From: Oscillospiraceae bacterium
Lineage (GTDB): Bacteria; Bacillota; Clostridia; Oscillospirales; Oscillospiraceae
Direction of reading: 5' to 3'
Assembly: GCA_902783825.1 (NCBI GenBank)
Contig: CACZSJ010000164.1
Coordinates: 1-23,293, forward strand
DNA length: 23,293 bases
This document shows positions 1 through 7,359 of the stretch, one piece after another. The translations under genes were made by a program, and so were the position numbers. Position 1 is the stretch's first letter. The number at the start of each line of letters is the position of its first letter. A model generated the notes under the pieces. It made no database searches, was not told the DNA's origin, and was given only the letters and a program-made list of their open reading frames with translations.

Positions 1-31
1 CCTCTGAGGAAAAACAGAAGAAATAAAAGAC

Positions 32-65
32 ACAGGGACTCCGCTTTCAAAGGCGGAGTCCCTGT
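32..65 (-). terminator. Rho-independent terminator of the YyaL-like gene
   Basis: A 13-bp perfect GC-rich stem (32-44 with 53-65) with an 8-nt loop lies just beyond the stop codon at 86-88. Read on the minus strand, the hairpin is followed by a T-rich tract (about positions 31 down to 12), so it should end transcription of the minus-strand gene. Nothing T-rich follows on the plus strand. Confidence 0.85.
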
Positions 66-85
66 ATGCGTATTGGCAAGCTCGC

Positions 86-2083
86 TTAGGAAAAATCCTG
101 CAGTTCCTCGGTAAAGGGCAGGGAACACACCCCGCCGACGCAGGGGTAGAAGCTGGCCTTGCCGCCCTGCATGACCATGCCTTCGGTAAAGGGGGCAAAG
201 GCGGCCAGCTTCCGATCCTCCGGGCGTTTGACCAGAACGCTCAGCTCCGGGGCGTAGCGTTGGGTGACACTGTGCAGCAGCGCCGGAAGCTCCCGACAGA
301 CACAAACAAGTTCCCGGCTCGGGTAGAGAAGCGGCAGCAGCGCGATCAGCCCAAAGGCGGAGCCGGCTGGATAGCGGTCCGCGCTTCGGCAAAGCTGTTC
401 CAGCTGCTGCTGGGCTGCCTGCCGCCAGCGTTCCTTGCCGGAAAGGCGGGCCAGTTGATCCAGGAGGACGGCCACGGCGCTGTTGCCCGAGGGCAGCGCG
501 CCGTCAAACTGCTCCTTGGGCCGCTTGATCAGAGCCTCGGCGGTATCCGAGGTGCGGAAAAAGCCGCCGTCTTCGTCGGCAAAGTGCTGCAGAATCTGCT
601 CCGCCAAAGCCTCGGCGTGGAGCAGCAAATTGCTGTCGTAGTCCAAAGCGTAAAGCTCCAAAAGCCCCAGAGCACAGAAGGCGTAATCGTCCAGCTGGGC
701 GGGAAGCACGGGACCGTCTGCCTGATAGCAGACTGCCTGCAGCGCCTCCGGTTGGGCAGCGCCTGCCGTTTCCAGCAGGAAGCGGCCCAGTTCCCGGGCC
801 TGATGAGCATAGCGGGGATCGGCAAAGACCCGGGCCGCCCGGGCCAAAGCCATCAGCAGCAAGCCGTTCCAGCCGGTGAGTCGCTTGCGGTCGGTCCCCA
901 GGCTGGCCCGGCCGCAGCGGTATTCCCGCAGCCGCTCTCGCATGTTCGCATAGCCCTCCGGCAGCAGCTGCCAGCGGGGATTGAGCAACAGGTTGGGAAT
1001 GCTCCGGCCATGGAAATTGCCCTCCGGGGTGATATCGTAGCATTCACAGAAATGCCGTCCCTGTTCCGGCCCCAGCACAGCATCCAGCTCGTCGGGGCTG
1101 AAAAGATAGTATTTGCCTTCTTGACCGTCGCTGTCCGCGTCCTGGCCGCTGTAGAAGCCGCCGTCCTCCGCCGCCAACTCCCGCAGACAGTAGTCCAGCG
1201 TGGCCTCCGCCACCTCCCGATACAAGGCCAGATGGCCAGCCTGCCAGGCTTCGGTATAGGCCAGCGCCAGCAAGGCGTTGTCATACAGAGTCTTTTCAAA
1301 ATGGGGGGCCAGCCATTCCCGGTCCGTGGAATAGCGGGCAAAACCCCCGCCGATATGGTCAAAGATCCCGCCCCGGTACATCTGCTGCAGAGTATGCTCC
1401 ACCATGGCGCGGACCGGCTTGTCCTCCGCCAGAGCGGCGTAGCGCAGCAGAAACAGCAGCGTGTGAGCCGCGGGGAATTTGGGCGCGGTGCCGAAGCCGC
1501 CGTAATCCCGGTCGTAGGAGGCGCGCAGTTGCTCCACCGCTCGGCGCAGAAGCTCTCCATCCGGCTGTCCCTGGCCCAGCGGCTGAGCGGCGCGGATATG
1601 CCGGGTGATTTCCTGCCCGGCCAGGAGCAGGGACTGCCGGTCTGTCTCCCACTTTACCGCCACAGCGGTCAGCAGGGGAATCAGGCCCAGGGCCTGGCCC
1701 CGGCTTTCCCGAGGCAGATAGGTCCCGGCGAAAAAGGGCTGCTGTTCCGGGGTCAGGATCACGGTCAGCGGCCATCCGCCGCTGCCGTTGAGGGCCGTGC
1801 ACACGTCCATATACACCGCGTCTACATCAGGTCGCTCTTCCCGATCCACCTTAATGGAGATAAAGTGGCGATTGAGGATTTGGGCCACCTTTTCATCGGC
1901 AAAGGACTCTCTGGCCATCACGTGGCACCAGTGGCAGGTGGCGTAGCCGATGCTGAGGAAAACCGGCTTGTCTTCGGCGCGAGCCCGGGCGAAGGCCTCG
2001 GGGCACCAGGGATACCAGTCCACCGGGTTGTCCGCGTGCTGCAGCAGATAGGGGGAACGCTCCTTTTCCAGGCGATTGGCCAT
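86..2083 (-). CDS. YyaL/DUF255 thioredoxin-domain protein
   Basis: This 665-aa protein matches the DUF255/YyaL (SSP411/SPATA20-like) family and is close to the family's usual length. The N-terminal 150 or so residues form a thioredoxin-like domain with a C50-H-W-C53 redox motif and the family hallmark ERSPYLLQHADNPVDW near the start. The rest should form an alpha/alpha barrel resembling the N-acylglucosamine 2-epimerase/glycosidase fold, with typical segments such as GGIFDHIGGGFARYS. The family's substrate is not established; a redox or sugar-related role is only inferred. I chose the ATG at 2083 because GAGG lies about nine bases upstream, and the family N-terminus begins there; the ATG at 2119 has no ribosome binding site and would add 12 non-conserved residues. 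The protein is probably cytoplasmic, as no signal peptide is visible. The gene is monocistronic, divergent from the TPR gene, and has its own terminator. Confidence 0.92.
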   Translation of the reverse strand: MANRLEKERSPYLLQHADNPVDWYPWCPEAFARARAEDKPVFLSIGYATCHWCHVMARESFADEKVAQILNRHFISIKVDREERPDVDAVYMDVCTALNGSGGWPLTVILTPEQQPFFAGTYLPRESRGQALGLIPLLTAVAVKWETDRQSLLLAGQEITRHIRAAQPLGQGQPDGELLRRAVEQLRASYDRDYGGFGTAPKFPAAHTLLFLLRYAALAEDKPVRAMVEHTLQQMYRGGIFDHIGGGFARYSTDREWLAPHFEKTLYDNALLALAYTEAWQAGHLALYREVAEATLDYCLRELAAEDGGFYSGQDADSDGQEGKYYLFSPDELDAVLGPEQGRHFCECYDITPEGNFHGRSIPNLLLNPRWQLLPEGYANMRERLREYRCGRASLGTDRKRLTGWNGLLLMALARAARVFADPRYAHQARELGRFLLETAGAAQPEALQAVCYQADGPVLPAQLDDYAFCALGLLELYALDYDSNLLLHAEALAEQILQHFADEDGGFFRTSDTAEALIKRPKEQFDGALPSGNSAVAVLLDQLARLSGKERWRQAAQQQLEQLCRSADRYPAGSAFGLIALLPLLYPSRELVCVCRELPALLHSVTQRYAPELSVLVKRPEDRKLAAFAPFTEGMVMQGGKASFYPCVGGVCSLPFTEELQDFS

Positions 2084-2125
2084 ACGCGCCTCGCTTTCCC
2101 GCCCGGGCGGCATGGGCAAAGCGGC

Positions 2126-2154
2126 TTGTCATCCCGGGCGACTTCGTTTATAAT
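2126..2154 (+). promoter_or_regulatory. Promoter of the TPR-DUF4037-MBL operon
   Basis: TTGTCA (2126-2131), a 17-bp spacer and a perfect TATAAT (2149-2154) predict a start near 2161 and a leader of about 40 nt. The -10 box lies only a few bases from the -10 box of the divergent promoter, so the two promoters are back to back. Confidence 0.8.
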
Positions 2155-2160
2155 GGCCTT

Positions 2161-2190
2161 ATTATAACCCGAATTTCTTTCATTTTTCAA
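2161..2190 (-). promoter_or_regulatory. Promoter of the YyaL-like gene
   Basis: On the minus strand, TTGAAA (2190-2185) is followed after 18 bp by a perfect TATAAT (2166-2161). This sits about 80 bp upstream of the chosen start. Its -35 region overlaps the ribosome binding site of the divergent TPR gene. Confidence 0.75.
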
Positions 2191-2200
2191 GGAGAATACC

Positions 2201-3016
2201 ATGGACTATCAAGAACCAATCTGCCCCTTTGACGTCAGCGCCTATACCGGCACGCCTGACGCGGAGCCTACGGGTCAGCACATGGATGTGCCCCAGCGAA
2301 TCCGGGAGCTGGACGCGATTATCCACGCGGGCAAAACCGAAGAAGCCCTGGCTTTCCTGCATCGAAGCCGCGAGGAAGCCGCGGAGATGGGAGACTGGCG
2401 GGCAGAGCTGAGTATGCTCAGTGAGATGATGGGTCAGTACCGCTACGTCAACCGTCCCCAGCAGGGGCTGCAGGCGGTGCAGGAGGGAATGGCGCTGATC
2501 CGGGAGCATCACCTGGGCCAGACGGTTTCCGGCGCCACGGTGATGCTCAATGCCGCCACCACACTCAAGCATTTCGGCCGGGCGGCGGAAGCCTTGCCCA
2601 TTTTCCGGCATGTGAGCCGGATCTACGCGGACAACCTGGATCCCACGGATTACCGCTTCGGTGGTCTGTACAACAACATGGCTCTGGCCTGCGTAGACCT
2701 GGAGGACGCTCAGGGGGCGGAGCAGTACTTCCGCATGGCGCTAAACGTGTTGGCCAAGGGACAGCATACGGAAAACGACATGGCGGTGACCTGGTGCAAC
2801 CTGGCGGAGCTTTACGACCGGATGGATCCCCTGGACGAGCGGGTGGGCGAGTGCGTAGAGCGGGCCTGGGATCTGCTCAACACGCCTGAGCTGCCCCAGG
2901 ATGGTTATCACAGCATCAGCATTGAAAAATGCCTGCCGTGCTTTGACTATTTCGGCTACTTCTACTATGTGAAGGAGCTGCGGGAAAGGGTGGCGAGGAT
3001 CCGTGGCGGGGCTTGA
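2201..3016 (+). CDS. Tetratricopeptide-repeat protein
   Basis: This 271-aa soluble protein is made of repeated helical pairs of TPR type. Segments such as AATTLKHFGRAAEALPIF, NNMALACVDLEDAQGAEQYF and WCNLAELYDRMDPLDERV show the spaced small and aromatic residues of TPR helices between about residues 75 and 235. TPR proteins act as interaction scaffolds; no catalytic motif is seen. The start has a good ribosome binding site (AAGGAG, 2189-2194). The C-terminal tail is rich in Phe and Tyr. Its last 14 bases overlap the DUF4037 gene start, so the two are translationally coupled and probably work together. The exact partner is unknown. Confidence 0.85.
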   Translation: MDYQEPICPFDVSAYTGTPDAEPTGQHMDVPQRIRELDAIIHAGKTEEALAFLHRSREEAAEMGDWRAELSMLSEMMGQYRYVNRPQQGLQAVQEGMALIREHHLGQTVSGATVMLNAATTLKHFGRAAEALPIFRHVSRIYADNLDPTDYRFGGLYNNMALACVDLEDAQGAEQYFRMALNVLAKGQHTENDMAVTWCNLAELYDRMDPLDERVGECVERAWDLLNTPELPQDGYHSISIEKCLPCFDYFGYFYYVKELRERVARIRGGA

Positions 3017-3926
3017 GGAGGCCAGAGCCTTTTACGAGGAATACGGTCGCTCCATGCTCCACCGGCGTTTTCCGGACTATGAGGACAGGATCGCCGTAGG
3101 TCTGGTGGGCCGAGGCTCGGAATGTTTCGGCTATGACGACGCCGAATCCCGGGATCATGATTTCGAGACGGGCTTTTGCCTGTGGCTGGAGGACGAGGAC
3201 GATCTGCGCATCGGCGTGGAGCTGGCCCGGGCGTATCGGGAACTGCCCCATCCTGCGGCGCGACAGCGCAGCAGCATGGGAGAGGAGCGGCTGGGTGTGC
3301 GCCGAACCAGCTTTTTCTACCGCCGCTACACCGGCAGCAACGGCGCGCCTGAGAGCTGGCAGCAGTGGCTGGCGCTGCCCTCCCACGCCCTGGCGGAGGC
3401 GACCAACGGCCAGGTCTGGCGGGACGATCTGGGGCGCTTCAGCGCCATCCGGGAAACCCTGCTGCAGGGCATGCCCGAGGACGTGCGCCGCAAGAAGATG
3501 GCGGCCCGGGCGGTGGAGATGGCCCAGGCCGGACAGTATAACTACGACCGCTGTCTCCGGCACGGCGAAGAGGGAGCGGCCATGCTGGCTGCGGCGGAAT
3601 TCGTCAAAGCCGCCGCCGGGATGCTGTTTCTTCTCAACCGCCGACATATGCCCTATTACAAATGGATGCTCCGGGCGCTGGGAGAGCTGCCCCTGCTGGG
3701 AGAGCTGAGTCCGGCATTGGCCTTTCTGCTGACGGGAGAGAACGACCCGGAAGGACAGCAGACCAAGGCCGGGGTGATCGAGGACGTTTGCGCCGCCGTG
3801 ATCCGACAGCTGCAGGCCCAGGGCCTGAGCGCCGGAGACTGGGACTATCTGGAGCCCCACGCCTTTTCTATTATGGATGGGATCCGGAATCCGGAGATCC
3901 GCGCGCTGCACGTGATGGAGGGATGA
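3003..3926 (+). CDS. DUF4037 protein, nucleotidyltransferase-like
   Basis: This 307-aa protein resembles the DUF4037 family of Firmicutes. Near the N-terminus it has a G-R-G-S motif (residues 36-39) followed by D51-H-D53-F-E, the layout of the nucleotidyltransferase (pol-beta-type) fold, where GS binds phosphate and the paired acids bind metal. The remainder is helical with an aromatic-rich segment (NRRHMPYYKWMLRALGEL). The start is a GTG within the last codons of the TPR gene with GAGGAT at 2995-3000. The stop overlaps the downstream reading frame. The acceptor substrate is unknown. That it transfers a nucleotide is inferred from the motif only. Confidence 0.78.
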   Translation: MAGLEEARAFYEEYGRSMLHRRFPDYEDRIAVGLVGRGSECFGYDDAESRDHDFETGFCLWLEDEDDLRIGVELARAYRELPHPAARQRSSMGEERLGVRRTSFFYRRYTGSNGAPESWQQWLALPSHALAEATNGQVWRDDLGRFSAIRETLLQGMPEDVRRKKMAARAVEMAQAGQYNYDRCLRHGEEGAAMLAAAEFVKAAAGMLFLLNRRHMPYYKWMLRALGELPLLGELSPALAFLLTGENDPEGQQTKAGVIEDVCAAVIRQLQAQGLSAGDWDYLEPHAFSIMDGIRNPEIRALHVMEG

Positions 3927-3928
3927 GG

Positions 3929-4648
3929 ATGGAGCCCATGGAAATCAAATGGCTGGGGCATGCCTGCTTTGCCATCCGCTACCGGGGCTACACCATCGTC
4001 ATCGACCCCTACAACAGCGATTATATCAACGGATATCCCAAGCTGCGCGTCCGGGCGGACCGGGTGCTGGTCAGCCATGAGCACTTTGGCCACAACTACC
4101 GGGAAGGTGTGCTGCTGTCCGGCCGACCGGAGAGCGACTGCCCGTTCACCATCAGCAGCCTCCAAGTTCCCCACGAGTTCAAAATGGGCAACTGGCGCGG
4201 CTTCTGCAAGATCCACATTTTGGAGGCGGACGGCTGCAAGCTGGTACATATGGCGGATCTGGGCACACAGCTGGACGGCGGGCAGATTTCCCGGCTGTAC
4301 GGTGCGGATTTGGTGATGATCTGCGCCGGCTCCGCCACGGCCCTGCCTTCTCAGGAGGCCAAGCGGGCCACCGATGAGATCATGGCCAAGGTCATCATCC
4401 CCATGCACTACCGCCACGGCAATATGGGCGGGCACCGGTTGGAGACAGCGGAGGACTTTGCCTATTATTTTGAATCTCCGGACTTTATTCACCGTTACGA
4501 CACGGACAGCTTTTGGCTCACACCGGACGCGGAGCCTCAGGTAGCGATACTGAAATACCTGGGCCCCTCGGCCTTCGGCGATCTGGCCGTCCCGGAGGAG
4601 AGCCGTACGCGACCGGGACTGCTGCGCCGCCTCCTGGGCAAAAAATAG
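3929..4648 (+). CDS. Metallo-beta-lactamase-fold hydrolase with altered metal motif
   Basis: This 239-aa protein has the UPF0173/UlaG-like MBL fold: W-L-G-H-A near the N-terminus, D26-P, the S-H50-E-H52-F-G54-H55 loop, then HMADLG and a late MHYRHG motif. The classic HxHxDH motif has glycine where the metal-binding aspartate is expected, so site-2 metal binding may be weak or changed. I chose the ATG at 3929 because GGAGG (3917-3921) lies 7 bases upstream; an ATG at 3923 overlaps the DUF4037 stop but is too close to that site. The frame is open further upstream without family residues. It is the last gene of the three-gene operon. The substrate is unknown. Confidence 0.82.
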   Translation: MEPMEIKWLGHACFAIRYRGYTIVIDPYNSDYINGYPKLRVRADRVLVSHEHFGHNYREGVLLSGRPESDCPFTISSLQVPHEFKMGNWRGFCKIHILEADGCKLVHMADLGTQLDGGQISRLYGADLVMICAGSATALPSQEAKRATDEIMAKVIIPMHYRHGNMGGHRLETAEDFAYYFESPDFIHRYDTDSFWLTPDAEPQVAILKYLGPSAFGDLAVPEESRTRPGLLRRLLGKK

Positions 4649-4663
4649 TGGCGCGGACGGCTT

Positions 4664-4690
4664 TACAGCGCCCAAGAATTGGACTATAAT
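4664..4690 (+). promoter_or_regulatory. Candidate promoter of the aminotransferase-thioesterase operon
   Basis: A perfect TATAAT (4685-4690) lies 15 bp after TTTACA (4664-4669). The spacer is shorter than optimal. It falls between the MBL gene and the aminotransferase and would give a leader of about 65 nt. Confidence 0.55.
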
Positions 4691-4762
4691 ATAGTGCAAC
4701 TGGAAAATAGCTGGCAAACACAAAGAGAGACGAATTATAACAACACAGAGGAGGAACAACCC

Positions 4763-5947
4763 ATGGTAAGTTTTGCGAAAAGAATGGATGGCATCAAAGC
4801 TTCGGACATCCGCGCCCTGCTGGCGCTGGCTGCCCGTCCCGAGATTATCTCCTTCGCTGGCGGTCTGCCCGCGCCGGAGCTTTTCCCCGTGCAGCAGATG
4901 AAGGCCGCCTATGATGCGGTTATGGACGAGAACGGCTCCGTGGCTCTGCAATACGGACAGACGGAGGGCTGGCTTCCTCTGCGGCAGCAGATAGCCGATC
5001 GTCTTGCGGTCAAGAACGACATTCACACCGATCCGGCCAATATTTTGATCACCGCAGGCAGCCAGCAGGGGCTGGACTTTGTGGGCAAGCTCTTCCTCAA
5101 CCCGGGCGACGTGGTGGTGATGGAGAGTCCCTCCTACCTGGGCGCCATCAACGCGTTCCGGCAGTATGAGCCCAATTTTGTGGAGGTTCCCACCGACGAA
5201 AACGGCATGATCATGGAGGAACTGGACAAGGTCCTGGCCAACACCCCCAATGTGAAGCTGATCTACGTCATTCCCGATTTCCAGAATCCCTCCGGCCGCA
5301 CCTGGCCTCTGGAGCGCCGCAAGCAGTTCATGGAGATCATCAACAAGTACGAAGTCCCCTGCGTGGAGGACAATCCCTACGGCGACCTGCGCTTTAAAGG
5401 CGAGTTTCTGCCTGCCCTCAAGAGCATGGATCCCAAGGAGCTGATCATCTACTTCGGCACCTTCTCCAAGATCCTGTCTCCCGGCGTGCGCGTGGGCTGG
5501 ACCGTGACCAGTGCGGCCATCAATGAGAAGCTGAACCTGATCGCCCAGGCTTCGGTGCTGCAGCCGTCCACCATCAACTGCATGGCCGTGTCCAAGTATC
5601 TGGACATGTTCGACGTGGACGCCCACGTGGCCACCATTCTGCCGGTGTACAAGCACCGCTGCGAGCTGATGATGAACACCATTCGGGAGACCTTCCCGGC
5701 CGAAGCCAAGTTTACCGACCCCGACGGTGGCCTGTTCACTTGGGTGGAGCTGCCCGAGCGGATCAACACCCGGGAGCTGGCTGCTATCGCCCTGGAGAAG
5801 GGCGTGGCCTTCGTGCCCGGCGACGGCTTCTATCCCGACGGTAAGACCAAGAACTGCATGCGTCTGAACTATTCCTGCTCCACCGACGAAAAGCTGGTGG
5901 AGGGCGTGAAGCGTCTGGCCGCTGTCATCAAAGAGGCGCTGGGCTGA
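4763..5947 (+). CDS. PLP-dependent aminotransferase, class I/II (LysN/AAT-like)
   Basis: This 394-aa fold-type I enzyme moves an amino group between an amino acid and a 2-oxo acid using pyridoxal phosphate. Visible family features are FAGGLPAPELFP near the N-terminus, the LQYGQTEGWLPLRQ segment, the ITAGSQQGLD phosphate-binding region, IPDFQNPSG, the VEDNPYGDLR cofactor-aspartate region and the Schiff-base lysine K236 in FGTFSK. Closest recalled relatives are 2-aminoadipate/aromatic/branched-chain aminotransferases without a MocR DNA-binding domain. The real start is the ATG with GAGGAGG just upstream (4749-4755 area); the frame is open further upstream across the promoter. Its stop overlaps the start of the thioesterase gene (TGATG), implying coupled synthesis. 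Substrate specificity cannot be fixed from sequence. Confidence 0.92.
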   Translation: MVSFAKRMDGIKASDIRALLALAARPEIISFAGGLPAPELFPVQQMKAAYDAVMDENGSVALQYGQTEGWLPLRQQIADRLAVKNDIHTDPANILITAGSQQGLDFVGKLFLNPGDVVVMESPSYLGAINAFRQYEPNFVEVPTDENGMIMEELDKVLANTPNVKLIYVIPDFQNPSGRTWPLERRKQFMEIINKYEVPCVEDNPYGDLRFKGEFLPALKSMDPKELIIYFGTFSKILSPGVRVGWTVTSAAINEKLNLIAQASVLQPSTINCMAVSKYLDMFDVDAHVATILPVYKHRCELMMNTIRETFPAEAKFTDPDGGLFTWVELPERINTRELAAIALEKGVAFVPGDGFYPDGKTKNCMRLNYSCSTDEKLVEGVKRLAAVIKEALG

Positions 5948-6348
5948 TGGCAGGTCTGACTGCAGGCATTTGCGGCCGTGCAGAGGCGGAGGTGGAGTTT
6001 GAAAACACCGCCGCCGCCGTGGGCAGCGGCGCCCTGGAGGTTTTCGGTACGCCGTCCATGATCGGCCTGATGGAGAAAGCTGCGCTCCAGTCGGTGCAGC
6101 CCTTCCTTGAGGCGGGGCAGGGCACCGTGGGACTGCGCGTGGACGTCGCCCATCTGGCGGCTACGCCCATCGGCATGACGGTTATTGCCGAGAGCGAGCT
6201 GGAAAAGGTAGAGGGGCGGATGTTGTATTTCCAGGTCCGGGCCTTTGCCGGGGATGAGCTGATCGGCCAGGGGACCCACCAGCGCTGCATTGTGGACAAC
6301 GAGCGTTTTCTGGCGAAAGCCCAGGCGAAAAAACAGGAAAGAGCCTGA
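5947..6348 (+). CDS. FlK-like hotdog-fold acyl-CoA thioesterase
   Basis: This 133-aa protein matches the fluoroacetyl-CoA thioesterase (FlK)-like hotdog family in length and motif. The FlK catalytic residues known from Streptomyces cattleya (Thr42, Glu50, His76) have counterparts T35 (VFGTPSM), E43 (GLMEKA) and H69 (VAHLA) with the same spacings of 8 and 26 residues. It should hydrolyse a short acyl-CoA, possibly a toxic or dead-end one. The start codon shares bases with the aminotransferase stop. It is followed by a strong terminator. A role in fluoroacetate resistance is unlikely to be assumed from the family alone; partnership with the aminotransferase suggests an amino-acid-derived acyl-CoA, which is inference. 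Confidence 0.85.
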   Translation: MAGLTAGICGRAEAEVEFENTAAAVGSGALEVFGTPSMIGLMEKAALQSVQPFLEAGQGTVGLRVDVAHLAATPIGMTVIAESELEKVEGRMLYFQVRAFAGDELIGQGTHQRCIVDNERFLAKAQAKKQERA

Positions 6349-6386
6349 GCGCACGCCCGATGTGCTGTAGGTGTACAAAGTTGTGG

Positions 6387-6431
6387 TTCCCACAGCGGCG
6401 ATGGAGGTCGCCGCTGTGGGAATCCGTTTTT
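6387..6431 (+). terminator. Rho-independent terminator after the thioesterase
   Basis: A 15-bp perfect stem (6387-6401 with 6408-6422) with a 6-nt loop is followed by a run of five T (6427-6431). It closes the aminotransferase-thioesterase operon. Confidence 0.92.
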
Positions 6432-6485
6432 ATGAGAAAAGGCAGGCGGCGATCTGACATATTTGAACCGCGCAGCGTCCGGAAC

Positions 6486-6514
6486 TTGAAAAGAGGGCGT
6501 GGCTATGGTACAAT
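6486..6514 (+). promoter_or_regulatory. Promoter of the XRE-family gene
   Basis: TTGAAA (6486-6491), a 17-bp spacer and TACAAT (6509-6514) lie about 60 bp before the start codon, predicting a leader of about 50 nt. Confidence 0.75.
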
Positions 6515-6571
6515 ACCTCATCCTCCCGCGGTAAGGGATGGGGGGGAATCGTCTGCGGAGGCAGGAAAAAG

Positions 6572-7201
6572 ATGATGCAAGCTTCGGAATTAAAGCTGGT
6601 GGTGGCCAGCAACCTGATCCGGATGAGAAGCGCTGCGGGGCTGACTCAGGCGGAGCTGGGCGCCATGCTGAATTATTCAGACAAGACCATCTCCAAGTGG
6701 GAGCGAGGCGAGGCCATTCCCGACGCCTTTGTGCTTACCCAGCTGGCGGAGATTTTTGACGTGACGGTCAACGACATCCTCTCCTCCCAGGATAAGTGGC
6801 AGCCGCCACGGGACGAAGAGGATGCACAGGAGGAACACAGCTACAGCACCAACATGATCATCGCCGTAGCGGTGCTGGGGGTGTGGACGCTGGCGCTGAC
6901 CGCCTTTGTGGCCCTGTGGCTGGTGGATTTGATCTACTGGCAGATTTTCGCCGTTGCCCTGCCGGTGTCAATGCTGGTTTATCTGGTCCTAATCAGCGTA
7001 TTTCACAAGCGCCGCTATCTGCAATACGTGATTGCGGGCTTTGTGCTGTCGCTGTTTATTATGCTGTTTCTGCTGATGCCCGGCTGGCCATGGCAGTTGT
7101 TTTTGGTCGCCATTTTTGCGGAAATCATCGTGTTTCTTAGCTGCAACATCCGGCGGCGTCCCCGGGCGCCGGGGAAAAAGCGGCGAAAAAAGGAAGAATA
7201 A
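6572..7201 (+). CDS. XRE-type HTH protein with C-terminal membrane domain
   Basis: This 209-aa protein has an N-terminal Cro/C1-type helix-turn-helix (residues about 9-70; the core includes GLTQAELGAMLNYSDKTISKWE). An acidic linker (about 75-92) leads to about four hydrophobic segments between residues 95 and 190, ending in a strongly basic tail (RRRPRAPGKKRRKKEE). It is therefore probably a membrane-tethered DNA-binding regulator. Such fusions are common in Firmicutes, but their signals are mostly unknown. Two adjacent ATG codons (6572 and 6575) are possible starts; GGAGG and AGGA lie 5-10 bases upstream. It is alone in its transcription unit, with its own promoter. Its targets cannot be read from the sequence. 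Confidence 0.88.
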   Translation: MMQASELKLVVASNLIRMRSAAGLTQAELGAMLNYSDKTISKWERGEAIPDAFVLTQLAEIFDVTVNDILSSQDKWQPPRDEEDAQEEHSYSTNMIIAVAVLGVWTLALTAFVALWLVDLIYWQIFAVALPVSMLVYLVLISVFHKRRYLQYVIAGFVLSLFIMLFLLMPGWPWQLFLVAIFAEIIVFLSCNIRRRPRAPGKKRRKKEE

Positions 7202-7228
7202 GGTAATTCTACAAGGGGTAGAGCCGAC

Positions 7229-7265
7229 AGGCGGGAGGGATAGAGAGAATCTGGCCCTCCCGCCT
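7229..7265. other. Strong GC hairpin after the XRE gene
   Basis: An 11-bp perfect stem (7229-7239 with 7255-7265) encloses a 15-nt loop in the gap between the XRE and DegV genes. No T-run follows on either strand, so it is not a typical intrinsic terminator. It may protect the 3' end of the XRE mRNA or act in Rho-assisted termination. Confidence 0.5.
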
Positions 7266-7296
7266 GAAACGTAGAACGCCAAGTCCGGAGAGTAGT

Positions 7297-7325
7297 TTGT
7301 GAAAAGCCGGGAAAGAGGCTATGAT
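7297..7325 (+). promoter_or_regulatory. Promoter of the DegV gene
   Basis: TTGTGA (7297-7302), a 17-bp spacer and TATGAT (7320-7325) predict a start near 7332, about 28 nt before the start codon at 7360. This rules out the upstream in-frame ATG at 7321, which lies within the -10 box. Confidence 0.75.
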
Positions 7326-7359
7326 AGAAGCAAACAACGAGACAAGGAAAGGAGATCCC

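Noticed and set aside
260..2167. 635-codon plus-strand open frame opposite the YyaL-like gene
   Set aside because: It is an antisense shadow from GC-rich codon structure; its translation has no recognisable domain, and the minus-strand frame encodes a clear protein family.
3845..5656. 603-codon minus-strand open frame across the MBL and aminotransferase genes
   Set aside because: It spans two well-supported genes and an intergenic promoter, and its translation is a His/Val/Gly-rich antisense artefact.
6538..6759. 73-codon frame overlapping the XRE gene start, as a possible upstream ORF
   Set aside because: No ribosome binding site at its ATG, and it runs in another frame through the conserved HTH.
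7229..7265. Riboswitch or intrinsic terminator in the XRE-DegV gap
   Set aside because: There is only one simple hairpin with no T-run and no conserved aptamer pattern, and the DegV promoter lies downstream of it.
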